DNA of 64,000 bases, taken from the NCBI GenBank assembly GCA_032716605.1, contig CM064573.1:9569709-9633708 (forward strand), given 5' to 3'. A model generated the notes under the pieces. The model was not told the origin of the DNA. It saw nothing but the letters and a program-made list of their open reading frames with translations, and ran no database searches. Each line of letters starts with the position of its first letter. Position 1 is the first letter of the stretch. The position numbers were made by a program, and so were the translations under genes. The DNA comes from Paralithodes platypus (Eukaryota; Arthropoda; Malacostraca; Decapoda; Lithodidae). This document shows, one piece after another, positions 10,255-20,817 of this stretch.

Positions 10255-10850
10255 AGGTCAAGGGGGGGGGGGGGGTAGAGTGCAAAAGTGTGTGCATGCT
10301 TGTGTGTGTGTGTATGTGATGGGGGGGGGGGGGGGGGGGTAGAGTGCAAAAGTGTGTACATGCTTGTGTGTGTGTGTGTGTGAGGGGGGGGGGGGGGAGG
10401 GGAGGGGGGTAGAGTGCAAAAGTGTGTGCATGCTTGTGTGTGTGTGTATGTGAGGGGGGGGGGGGGAGGGGAGGGGGGGTAGAGTGCAAAAGTGTGTGCA
10501 TGATTGTGTGGGTGTGTGTGTGTATGTGAGGGGAGGGGAGGGGGGGTAGGGTGCAAAAGTGTGTGCATGCTTGTGTGTGTGTGTGTGTGTGGGTGGGTGT
10601 GTGTGTGTGGGTGTGTGTGTGTGTTGAGGTGGGAGGTGTGGCAGAGAGACAGCAGGATGAGTGTGAGTGTGAGTGTGTGTGTGTGTGTGGTGTGGGTGTG
10701 TGGGGAGGGGGGGGGGGGGGGGGTAGAGTGCAAAAGTGTGTGCATGCTTGTGTGGGTGTGTGTGTGGGGGGGGGGGGGGAGGGGAGGTAGTGCAAAAGTG
10801 TGTGGATGCTTGTGTTTGGGTGGGTGTGTGGGTGTGTATGTGTGACGAGC
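10255..10850. repeat. G-rich minisatellite (GT, poly-G and TAGAGTGCAAAAGTGTG units)
   Basis: Seven or eight variable units of roughly 60-85 bp each contain GTGCAAAAGTGTGTGCATGC, then (GT)n, then a poly-G block of up to about 20 G. The long proline, threonine and histidine frames on the minus strand are products of this composition. The G-runs could form quadruplexes. Confidence 0.88.
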
Positions 10851-10894
10851 GAGAAATTCTGAGATTGAAGTGACAACGACAGATATACAAACAC

Positions 10895-11220
10895 TTAAGG
10901 GGAGATATCCACTTGAGGGACTTTTTTCTTGACCCCTTTCTCTCTCATGCCTAGCCCCATTGCTTTTGAGATTTTAAGATGTTTGCCCCGTTAGTTTGGC
11001 GATTTTAAGAACTTTCACCCCATTTTAAGACCTTTCGTGCCATTCAGGTGTCTATTTTATCCTGGCGAGCGATAGCAAGCCTTTAACTTAAGAGGAAACG
11101 GCCTTTGGCCGGGACATTTTTCTACCGAAAAATGTACAAATTAATCTTGAAAGGGACTCGAGGGGGTGTAATTTTAAGCTTGCTGGAGGTCTAGGGAACA
11201 AACTAAATACCTCCCCTTAA
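10895..11220 (+). mobile_element. Family B MITE, copy 5
   Basis: It runs from TTAAGGGGAGATATCC to ACCTCCCCTTAA. It is a sub-variant, with CACTTGAGGGAC after the left end, shared with the copy at 23725. Confidence 0.72.
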
Positions 11221-11601
11221 GGGGGGTAACCTGCTTTTCGTTATTTCTGTCCTTTTCTCTCTTTCTCTGGCTTGTATCCATTCGGCCCCATTCAGCCAAC
11301 TATTTTAAGACGTTTATTCCCATCTAGGTGTCGATTTATTCATGGCGAGCGATAGCGAGCCAGCATTATAATTATGAAGAAATCCGGCTTCGCCGGAGAC
11401 ATTTTTCTATCGAAAAATTTACAAATTTAGCCTGCTGTCAAACAAAAATAAAAAATATGCTGGCTCGCTACCGGTCACCAGTAAAAAAATGACACCTGGA
11501 TGAGGATAAACGTCTTAAAACAGTAGGCTGAATGGGGCCAAATGGATACAAGCCAGAGAAAGATAGAAAAGGCCAGAACAAAAATAGGTCACTCCCCTTA
11601 A
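11217..11601. mobile_element. Family C long-palindrome TTAA element, copy 1
   Basis: It starts at the same TTAA that closes the previous family B copy and ends CACTCCCCTTAA. The two halves are inverted copies: TGGCTTGTATCCATTCGGCC on the left and GGCCAAATGGATACAAGCCA on the right, with AAGACGTTTATTCCCATC mirrored too. The centre carries GAAATCCGGCTTCGCCGGAG and TTTTTCTATCGAAAAAT. It has no coding capacity. Confidence 0.75.
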
Positions 11602-11706
11602 GTCAACAAACACGCCATCATCTTTAACCAAAAAAAAACAATAAAAATAAATATAAAAATTATAAAACAAAAGCCAGAAAACCCACTAAAGGCCGAACGT
11701 CAATGG

Positions 11707-11769
11707 CAACTAGAGATCCTGGGGTAAGAGAGAGTAGCCATCTTCTGCCTTGAGCGCCATTTTGGTACC
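11707..11769. repeat. Half of a dispersed inverted-repeat element (family H)
   Basis: AGAGATCCTGGGGTAAGAGA plus GTAGCCATCTTCTGCC matches the left end of the element at 47930-48391. A family A element inserted at 11770 interrupts it. The opposite end is not seen here. Confidence 0.45.
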
Positions 11770-11993
11770 TTAACCCCTTCTGCACCGGCGATGCCTTTTA
11801 AATTATATGCTAGCTGTATTTAGACGATTGTGTGCAGTTTGATTAGGCTAATAAGGATATGTGGTAGTAAAAAGGGTTGGGAGAGATAGCTCGAAGCCTT
11901 TTAATAGCTACAGGCCCTATTTAAACTGAATAAAATCGTCTAATAGCAGCCAAAATAAAGTTAAAAGGACGGCACCGGTACTGAAAGGGTTAT
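11770..11993 (+). mobile_element. Family A MITE, copy 5
   Basis: TTAACCCCTTCTGCACCGGC is the left end (TTAA at 11770-11773). The right end is GGCACCGGTACTGAAAGGG followed by TTAT instead of TTAA. The interior matches copies 1 and 4. Confidence 0.75.
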
Positions 11994-12035
11994 TTATTAT
12001 CAAAGAACGAGGTTTTACTATATTTTTTTGATCAT

Positions 12036-15000
12036 GCAGACCGTATATCCAAAGACCAACCTATTGACCGTATATCCAAAGACCAACCTATTGACTGTAT
12101 ATCCAAAGACCAACCTATTGACCGTATATCCAAAGACCAACCTATTGACTGTATATCCAAAGACCAACCTATTGACTGTACAGTATATCCAAAGACCAAC
12201 CTATTGACCGTATATCCAAAGACCAACCTATTGACCGTATATCCAAAGACCAACCTATTGACCGTATATCCAAAGACCAACCTATTGACTGTATATCCAA
12301 AGACCAACCTATTGACTGTACAGTATATCCAAAGACCAACCTATTGACCGTATATTCAAAGACCAACCTATTGACCGTATATCCAAAGACCAACCTATTG
12401 ACCGTATATTCAAAGACCAACCTATTGACCGTATATTCAAAGACCAACCTATTGACCGTATATCCAAAGACCAACCTATTGACTTATATCCAAAGACCAA
12501 CCTATTGACTGTACAGTATATCCAAAGACCAACCTATTGACTGTATATCCAAAGACCAACCTATTGACTGTATATCCAAAGACCAACCTATTGACTGTAT
12601 ATCCAAAGACCAACCTATTGACTGTATATCCAAAGACCAACCTATTGACTGTATATCCAAAGACCAACCTATTGACCGTATATTCAAAGACCAACCTATT
12701 GACCGTATATCCAAAGACCAACCTATTGACTGTACAGTATATCCAAAGACCAACCTATTGACTGTATATCCAAAGACCAACCTATTGACTGTATATCCAA
12801 AGACCAACCTATTGACTGTACAGTATATCCAAAGACCAACCTATTGACCGTATATTCAAAGACCAACCTATTGACTGTATATCCAAAGACCAACCTATTG
12901 ACTGTACAGTATATCCAAAGACCAACCTATTGACTGTATATCCAAAGACCAACCTATTGACTGTATATCCAAAGACCAACCTATTGACTGTATATCCAAA
13001 GACCAACCTATTGACTGTATATCCAAAGACCAACCTATTGACCGTATATTCAAAGACCAACCTATTGACTGTATATCCAAAGACCAACCTATTGACTGTA
13101 TATCCAAAGACCAACCTATTGACTGTATATCCAAAGACCAACCTATTGACTGTACAGTATATCCAAAGACCAACCTATTGACCGTATATCCAAAGACCAA
13201 CCTATTGACTGTATATCCAAAGACCAACCTATTGACTGTATATCCAAAGACCAACCTATTGACTGTATATCCAAAGACCAACCTATTGACTGTATATCCA
13301 AAGACCAACCTATTGACTGTATATCCAAAGACCAACCTATTGACTGTATATCCAAAGACCAACCTATTGACTATATATCCAAAGACCAACCTATTGACTG
13401 TATATCCAAAGACCAACCTATTGACTGTATATCCAAAGACCAACCTATTGACTTTATATCCAAAGACCAACCTATTGACCGTATATCCAAAGACCAAACT
13501 ATTGACCGTATATCCAAAGACCAACCTATTGACTGTATATCCAAAGACCAACCTATTGACTGTATATCCAAAGACCAACCTATTGACTATATATCCAAAG
13601 ACCAACCTATTGACTGCATATCCAAAGACCAACCTATTGACTGTATATCCAAAGACCAACCTATTGACCGTATATCCAAAGACCAACCTATTGACTGTAT
13701 ATCCAAAGACCAACCTATTGACTGTATATCCAAAGACCAACCTATTGACTGTATATCCAAAGACCAACCTATTGACTGTATATCCAAAGACCAACCTATT
13801 GACTGTATATCCAAAGACCAACCTATTGACTATATATCCAAAGACCAACCTATTGACTGTATATCCAAAGACCAACCTATTGACTATATATCCAAAGACC
13901 AACCTATTGACTGTATATCCAAAGACCAACCTATTGACTGTATATCCAAAGACCAACCTATTGACTGTATATCCAAAGACCAACCTATTGACTGTATATC
14001 CAAAGACCAACCTATTGACTATATATCCAAAGACCAACCTATTGACTGTATATCCAAAGACCAACCTATTGACTATATATCCAAAGACCAACCTATTGAC
14101 TGTATATCCAAAGACCAACCTATTGACTGTATATCCAAAGACCAACCTATTGACTGTATATCCAAAGACCAACCTATTGACTGTATATCCAAAGACCAAC
14201 CTATTGACTGTATATCCAAAGACCAACCTATTGACTGTATATCCAAAGACCAACCTATTGACTGTACAGTATATCCAAAGACCAACCTATTGACTGTATA
14301 TCCAAAGACCAACCTATTGACTGTATATCCAAAGACCAACCTATTGACTGTATATCCAAAGACCAACCTATTGACTGTATATCCAAAGACCAACCTATTG
14401 ACTGTACAGTATATCCAAAGACCAACCTATTGACTGTATATCCAAAGACCAACCTATTGACTGTACAGTATATCCAAAGACCAACCTATTGACTGTATAT
14501 CCAAAGACCAACCTATTGACTGTATATCCAAAGACCAACCTATTGACTGTATTTCCAAAGACCAACCTATTGACTGTACAGTATATCCAAAGACCAACCT
14601 ATTGACTGTATATCCAAAGACCAACCTATTGACTGTATATCCAAAGACCAACCTATTTACTGTATATCCAAAGACCAACCTATTGACTGTATATCCAAAG
14701 ACCAACCTATTGACTGTACAGTATATCCAAAGACCAACCTATTGACTGTATATCCAAAGACCAACCTATTGACTGTATATCCAAAGACCAACCTATTGAC
14801 TGTATATCCAAAGACCAACCTATTGACTGTACAGTATATCCAAAGACCAACCTATTGACTGTACAGTATATCCAAAGACCAACCTATTGACTGTATATCC
14901 AAAGACCAACCTATTGACTGTATATCCAAAGACCAACCTATTGACTGTATATCCAAAGACCAACCTATTGACTGTATATCCAAAGACAAACCTATTGACT

Positions 15001-15140
15001 GTACAGTATATCCAAAGACCAACCTATTGACTGTATATCCAAAGACCAACCTATTGACTGTATATCCAAAGACCAACCTATTGACTGCATATCCAAAGAC
15101 CAACCAATTGACTGCATATCCAAAGACCTACCTATTTATC
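12036..15140. repeat. 27-bp minisatellite, about 115 copies, with a 32-bp variant
   Basis: The basic unit is 27 bp, reading ACTGTATATCCAAAGACC then AACCTATTG. A minority unit is five bases longer because ACTGTA is followed by CAGTATATCC. Early units often have ACCG in place of ACTG, and scattered units have ACTATATATCC. Because 27 is divisible by three, both strands stay open for hundreds of codons; these frames are not genes. A 189-bp (seven-unit) block recurs near 13828 and 14017. The array ends in degenerate units near 15140. Confidence 0.95.
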
Positions 15141-15363
15141 TTGTACCAGATTATCTAAATATTTGTTATGGGTAGGGAGATAATTGAGTCAGGTCAGGTC
15201 AGGTGAAGGTATTGAGGGGTAAGCCTTTACAACGGCACCTCGTATCTACTTTCAGAAGAGTGTTGGGAGGAAAGAGGGTGTGTTGGAGAGAGAGGAAGCT
15301 GTTGGAGTGGCTTTGTTGTGTGTGTTATTAGTATGTATACATCGTCGAGGTGTCCCCCGTGAG

Positions 15364-15445
15364 GAGAGGGAAATATCACCAGTGGCACCAAGATGGCGGA
15401 AGTTGGCCGATCTCTGTTACTACAGGGTCTCTAATGACAAGGGGA
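15364..15445. repeat. Fragment of family H element (AAGATGGCGG end)
   Basis: ACCAAGATGGCGGAAGTTGG followed by CCGATCTCTGTTACTACAGG and GTCTCTAATG matches 48330-48391. The rest of 15141-15576, between two minisatellites, has no recognisable gene. Confidence 0.5.
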
Positions 15446-15576
15446 TATCGATATATAGACGGCCACGAATCTAACTTTTTTCTTTCTTTCTTTTTCGTCC
15501 TTCAAGAGTCCTCGATTCCTCTTGACCCTTTCGACTGTCTCAATACACTCGGAAGAAGAGGAGAAGAAGAAGGTGA

Positions 15577-18500
15577 TGAAGGTTAGTGTGACGTGCTGCT
15601 TCAGGGGTTGGGATATGATGAAGGTTAGTGAGACGTGCTGCTTCAGGGGTTGGGATATGATGAAGGTTAGTGGGATGTGCTGCTTCAGGGGTTGGGATGT
15701 GATGAAGGTTAGTGTGACATGCTGCTTCAGGGGTTGGGATATGATGAAGGTTAGTGAGACGTGCTGCTTCAGGGGTTGGGATATGATGAAGGTTAGTGAG
15801 ACGTGCTGCTTCAGGGGTTGGGATATGATGAAGGTTAGTGGGACGTGCTGTTTCAGGGGTTGGGATATGATGAAGGTTAGTCGGACGTGCTGCTTCAGGG
15901 GTTGGGATATGATGAAGGTTAGTGGGACGTGCTGCTTCAGGGGTTGGGATATGATGAAGCCTAGTGGAACGTGCTGCTTCAGGGGTTGGGATATGATTAA
16001 GGTTAGTGTGACGTGCTGCTTCAGGGGTTGGGATATGATGAAGGTTAGTGGGACGTGCTGCTTCAGGGGTTGGGATATGATAAAGGTTAGTGGGATGTGC
16101 TGCTTCAGGGGTTGGGATATGATGAAGGTTAGTGTGACGTTTTGCTTCAGGGGTTGGGATATGATGAAGGTTAGTGGGACGTGCTGCTTCAGGGGTTAGG
16201 ATATGATGAAGGTTAGTGGGACGTGCTGCTTCAGGGGTTGGCATATGATGAAGGTTAGTGTGATGTGTTGCTTCAGGGGTTGGGATATGATGAAGGTTAG
16301 TGGGACGTGCTGCTTCAGGGGATGGGATATGATGAAGGTTAGTGGGACGTGCTGCTTCAGGGGTTGGGATATGATGAAGGTTAGTGGGACTTGCTGATTC
16401 AGGGGTTGGGATATGATTAAGGTTAGTGGGACGTGCTGCTTCAGGGGTTGGGATATGATAAAGGTTAGTGTGACGTGTTGCTTCAGGGGTTGGGATATGA
16501 TGAAGGTTAGTGGGACGTACTGCTTCAGGGGTTGGGATATGATGAAGGTTAGTGGGACGTGCTGCTTCAGGGGTTGGGATATGATGAAGGTTAGTGTGAC
16601 GTGCTTCTTCAGGGGTTGGGATATGATGAAGGTTAGTGGGACGTGCTGCTTCAGGGGTTGGGATATGATGAAGGTTAGTGTGACTTGCTGCTTCAGGGGT
16701 TGGGATATGATAAAGGTTAGTGGGATGTGCTGCTTCAGGGGTTGGGATATGATGAAGGTTAGTGTGACGTTTTGCTTCAGGGGTTGGGATATGATGAAGG
16801 TTAGTGGGACGTGCTGCTTCAGGGGTTAGGATATGATGAAGGTTAGTGGGACGTGCTGCTTCAGGGGTTGGCATATGATGAAGGTTAGTGTGATGTGTTG
16901 CTTCAGGGGTTGGGATATGATGAAGGTTAGTGGGACGTGCTGCTTCAGGGGATGGGATATGATGAAGGTTAGTGGGACGTGCTGCTTCAGGGGTTGGGAT
17001 ATGATGAAGGTTAGTGGGACTTGCTGATTCAGGGGTTGGGATATGATTAAGGTTAGTGGGACGTGCTGCTTCAGGGGTTGGGATATGATGAAGGTTAGTG
17101 TGACGTGTTGCTTCAGGGGTTGGGATATGATGAAGGTTAGTGGGACGTGCTGCTTCAGGGGTTGGGATATGATGAAGGTTAGTGGGACGTGCTGCTTCAG
17201 GGGTTGGGATATGATGAAGGTTAGTGTGACGTGCTTCTTCAGGGGTTAGGATATGATGAAGGTTAGTGGGACGTGCTGCTTCAGGGGTTGGGATATGATG
17301 AAGGTTAGTGTGACTTGCTGCTTCAGGGGTTGGGATATGATAAAGGTTAGTGTGACGTGCTGTTTCAGGGGTTGGGATATGATGAAGGTTAGAGGGACGT
17401 GTTGCTTCAGGGGTTCGGATATGATGAAGGCTAGTGTGATGTGCTGCTTCAGGGGTTGGGATATGATGAAGGCTAGTGGGACGTGCTGCTTCAGGGGTTG
17501 GGATATGATGAAGGTTAGTAGGACGTGCTGCTTCAGGGGTTCGGATATGATGAAGGTTAGTGTGACTTGCTGCTTCAGGGGTTGGGATATGATGAAGGTT
17601 AGTGTGACGTGCTGCTTCAGGGGTTGGGATATGATGAAGGTTAGTGGGATGTGCTGCTTCAGGGGTTGGGATATGATGAAGGTTAGTGGGACGTGCTGCT
17701 TCATGGGTACGGATATGATGAAGGTTATCGGGACGTGCTGCTTCAGGGGTACGGATATGATGAAGGTTAGCGGGACGTGCTGCTTCATGGGTACGGATAT
17801 GATGAAGGTTAGTGGGACGCGCTGCTTAAGGGGTTGGGATATGATGAAAGTTAGTGGGACGTGCTGCTTCAGGGGTACGGATATGATGAAGGTTAGCGGG
17901 ACGTGCTGCTTCATGGGTACGGATATGATGAAGGTTAGTGGGACGTGCTGCTTCAGGGGTTGGGATATGATGAAGGTTAGTGGGACGTGCTGCTTCATGG
18001 GTACGGATATGATGAAGGTTAGCGGGACGTGCTGCTTCATGGGTACGGATATGATGAAGGTTAGTGGGGCGTGCTGCTTCATGGGTACGGATATGATGAA
18101 GGTTAGTGGGACGTGCTGCTTCAGGGGTTGGGATATAATGAAGGTTAGTGTGACGTGCTGCTTCAGGGGTTGGGATATGATGAAGGTTAGTGTGATGTGC
18201 TGCTTCAGGGGTTGGGATATGATGAAGGTTAGTGGGATCTTGTTGCTTCAGGGGTTGGGATATAATGAAGGTTAGTGTGACGTGCTTCAGGGGTTGGGAT
18301 ATAATGAAGGTTAGTGTGACGTGCTGCTTCAGGGGTTGGGATATGATGAAGGTTAGTGTGATGTGCTGCTTCAGGGGTTGGGATATGATGAAAGTTAGTG
18401 GGACGTGTTGCTTCAGGGGTTGGGATATAATGAAGGTTAGTGGGACGTGTTGCTTCAGGGGTTGGGATATAATGAAGGTTAGTGGGACGTGTTGTTTCCG

Positions 18501-18625
18501 GGGTTGGGATATAATGTAGGTTAGTGGGACGTGTTGCTTCAGGGGTTGGGATATAATGAAGGTTAGTGGGACGTGTTGCTTCAGGGGTTGGGATATAATG
18601 AAGGTTAGTGGGATGTGTTGCTTCG
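15577..18625. repeat. 42-bp minisatellite, about 72 copies, with a 630-bp higher-order duplication
   Basis: The unit is 42 bp: GATGAAGGTTAGTGGGACGT, then GCTGCTTCAGGGGTTGGGAT, then AT. The block from about 16081 to 16710 is repeated at 16711-17340 with only a few differences; the offset of exactly 630 bp is 15 units. A local subtype with CATGGGTACGG is confined to about 17700-18110. From about 18240 units carry GGATATAATG. All long frames here (up to 444 codons) reflect the period being divisible by three. Confidence 0.95.
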
Positions 18626-18654
18626 CCGACAATCTTGCTTGTAAAGTGTGGGTT

Positions 18655-19008
18655 TCAAGGGGAGATGGGTCGTTTTTCTGGTCCCCCTTCTTCCTCATGT
18701 TTATCCCCATTAGTTTTCAGATATTATGACGTTCAGCCAATTAGTTTGGCGATTTTAAGCCCTTTCGCCTCGTTTCTTTGTCAATATTAAGACTTCGTGT
18801 CATTTTGGTGTCGATTTGTTCCGGGCGAGCGATGGCTAGCCTGTAAATAAAGAGGAACCATTTTTCTATCGAAAAATTTACAAATTTATCTTGAAGGAGG
18901 GTCTTGGAAGGTGTTTTGTTATAAGCTTAATGGAGGTCTAGCGAAGAAACTAAAAAAATAAATGACTATATAAATACATAGACCATAAAACAAGCACTAC
19001 TCCCTTAA
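18655..19008 (+). mobile_element. Family B MITE, copy 6
   Basis: The left end is TCAAGGGGAGATGGGTCG (TTAA mutated to TCAA). The right end is CACTACTCCCTTAA. The hairpin core is partly deleted: AGAGGAACC runs directly into the TATCGAAAAATTT arm. Confidence 0.7.
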
Positions 19009-19050
19009 TATAAACCAAAGTCCACCGAGTCCAGTCACCTTATAAAAGCC

Positions 19051-19088
19051 TTAAGGGGACAAGGGGACATAGGCGTAATTATTTGAGT

Positions 19089-19140
<52 letters not shown>

Positions 19141-19434
19141 TTATTATTATTTTTTAGGTTGCACCCTAGATCCCCATTCAAGATAAATTTGTACATTTTT
19201 CGGTAGAAACATGTCCCGGCCGAAAGCAGTTTACTCTTAAAACTACAGGCTCGCTAACGCTCGCCAGGAAAAAATCTACACGTAAATGGCACGAAATGTC
19301 TTAATATTGACAAAGAAATGGGGCGTAGTCTTAAAATCGTCAATCTAATGGGCTGAACGTCTTAAAATCTAAAAACCAATGGGGCTAAACAGGACGGAGA
19401 AGGGGGCCAGAAAAGCCAGCCCATCCCCCCTTAA
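19051..19434 (-). mobile_element. Family B MITE, copy 7, with internal (AT)n
   Basis: It is a minus-orientation copy between TTAA at 19051-19054 and TTAA at 19431-19434. A run of (AT)n at about 19093-19132 lies in its distal part. Its core motifs TTTTTCGGTAGAAACATG and CAGGCTCGCTAACGCTCGCC are readable. Confidence 0.7.
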
Positions 19435-19501
19435 TGTCATAGGGGAGCGTTGCTTAGTATTTACGTTGTATTTACTTTAGGTAAGGTACAAAAGAGGTAC
19501 A

Positions 19502-19504
<3 letters not shown>

Positions 19505-19589
<85 letters not shown>

Positions 19590-19608
19590 GACACACACAC
19601 ACACACAT
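19505..19608. repeat. Compound microsatellite (TC)n(AC)n
   Basis: About 70 bases of TC are followed by about 30 bases of AC. Confidence 0.95.
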
Positions 19609-19734
19609 CTCTACCTGTATATCCACATAAAGAGTATTTGTCACGAACATGTAATTTGAATTGATAAACCGATGAACCCTTTTTACGTGTACCTGTATTG
19701 GGTGCAATTAAGCGCTCAATTATTACAGTGTAGG

Positions 19735-19920
19735 AGAGGTGGAGAAGAGGAAGGGGGGACGTGGTATGGGAGGGAGAGGGAGATTGCGATGGAGATGGGG
19801 GGATCTGTGAGGGAGAGGGGGTGGTAGGGGAGGGAGAGGGGGTTTGCGATGGAAATGGGGGGGGAGGGTCTGTGAGGGAGAGGGGGGTCGGTCAAGTCAA
19901 ATTGAGTAGTGACAGGGGGT
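19735..19920. repeat. G-rich degenerate tandem repeat
   Basis: GGGAGGGAGAGGGGG plus TTTGCGATGGAAATGGGG recurs two to three times at about 65-bp spacing. Many GGG runs make it quadruplex-prone on the plus strand. The following 19921-20320 shows no recognisable gene. Confidence 0.6.
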
Positions 19921-20327
19921 TAGGGGGAAGTGGGGATAGGACAAGAATTAGTTGGATGAAGTGAATTTTAGCAGGAGAAAAAGGTGTCCAGGCTTAACTG
20001 GAGCTGCCTGAGGGTTTTCCTGATTTAGCTGCTAAAGAGACTGGCCAGGGCAAGGTCGACAGGGGCGCGTTGGGGGTGACTCCTTGCTTGCTTGGGTATC
20101 ACATGCCATGCCATTCCGACATGTCTGTTCGGGGGGGGGGGTTGTGAGCCTCATGGATTTGATATGTTTTCGTCATGTGAGACCCGTGAGGCTGCGTGGT
20201 GAACCCATGAGACGCGAGACGTGGTGCCGCCACTGGAAGGGGCCCTCCCCCCCAATCGCCAGGGGCGCCGCTGCACGGCTATGGGGTCAAGAACACACAA
20301 CCTGGAAATGATAGTAGGAGGATGATA

Positions 20328-20817
20328 GTAGTAGAGAAAGTTTTGAAGAATGAAGGTATTTTTAGTGGTAGAAAAAGAGAAAACAAATTTAGTGGTAGGG
20401 ATAAGTAGTGGTGAGGGTTTTTTTAGTCAGAGGGAAAGAGTTGTGAAATTTTTGTTTTTATATAGAGGTTAAGTGATCTGGGAGGAATAGTAAGAGGTTG
20501 ATTGTAGTAGAGAAAGTTTGATATAGGGAGTAATTTTTAGTGGTAGAGAAAGGGAAAACATTTTAGTCTTAGGGATAAGTAGTGGTGAGATGTGTTTTAG
20601 TTGTAGAGAAAGTTGTGATGTTGTTTAGTCTTAGTGAAGCTGTAATTTGGTCTTGAGGTATAGTAGGAGGTTTTGTTGTGGTAGGGAGAGTTCGGAATAG
20701 AAGATATTTTTAGTAGTAGAGATAGGGGGAAGATATTTTTTAGACATAGGGATAGGTAGTGGTTAAAGTGGTAGTAGGAGTCATAGGGAGAAGTAGGAGT
20801 AGCTTGTTGAGTATTGT
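20328..20817 (-). repeat. LINE 2 3' region with about 175-bp imperfect tandem repeats
   Basis: GTAGTAGAGAAAGTTT-like blocks begin at 20328, 20504 and 20678, each followed by TTTTTAGTGGTAGA and ATAAGTAGTGGTGAG phrases. The region lies immediately downstream of the LINE 2 stop codon on the minus strand, so it is probably its 3' UTR. No clear poly-A or simple-repeat tail is seen. Confidence 0.55.

Noticed and set aside
10173..10894. Proline/histidine/threonine-rich frames resembling extracellular mucins
   Set aside because: Three overlapping frames are all open because the DNA is only GT and poly-G repeats on the other strand.
12895..14293. Long frames of 371-452 codons (VYPKTNLLT and FGYTVNRLV repeats)
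   Set aside because: Both strands and several frames are open because the unit is 27 bp. There is no start context or non-repeat domain, so it is not a gene.
15522..18710. Frames of 200-444 codons with CCFRGWDMMKVSG or PTPEAARPTNLHH repeats
   Set aside because: By-product of the 42-bp minisatellite, open on both strands. Variant positions do not follow codon structure.
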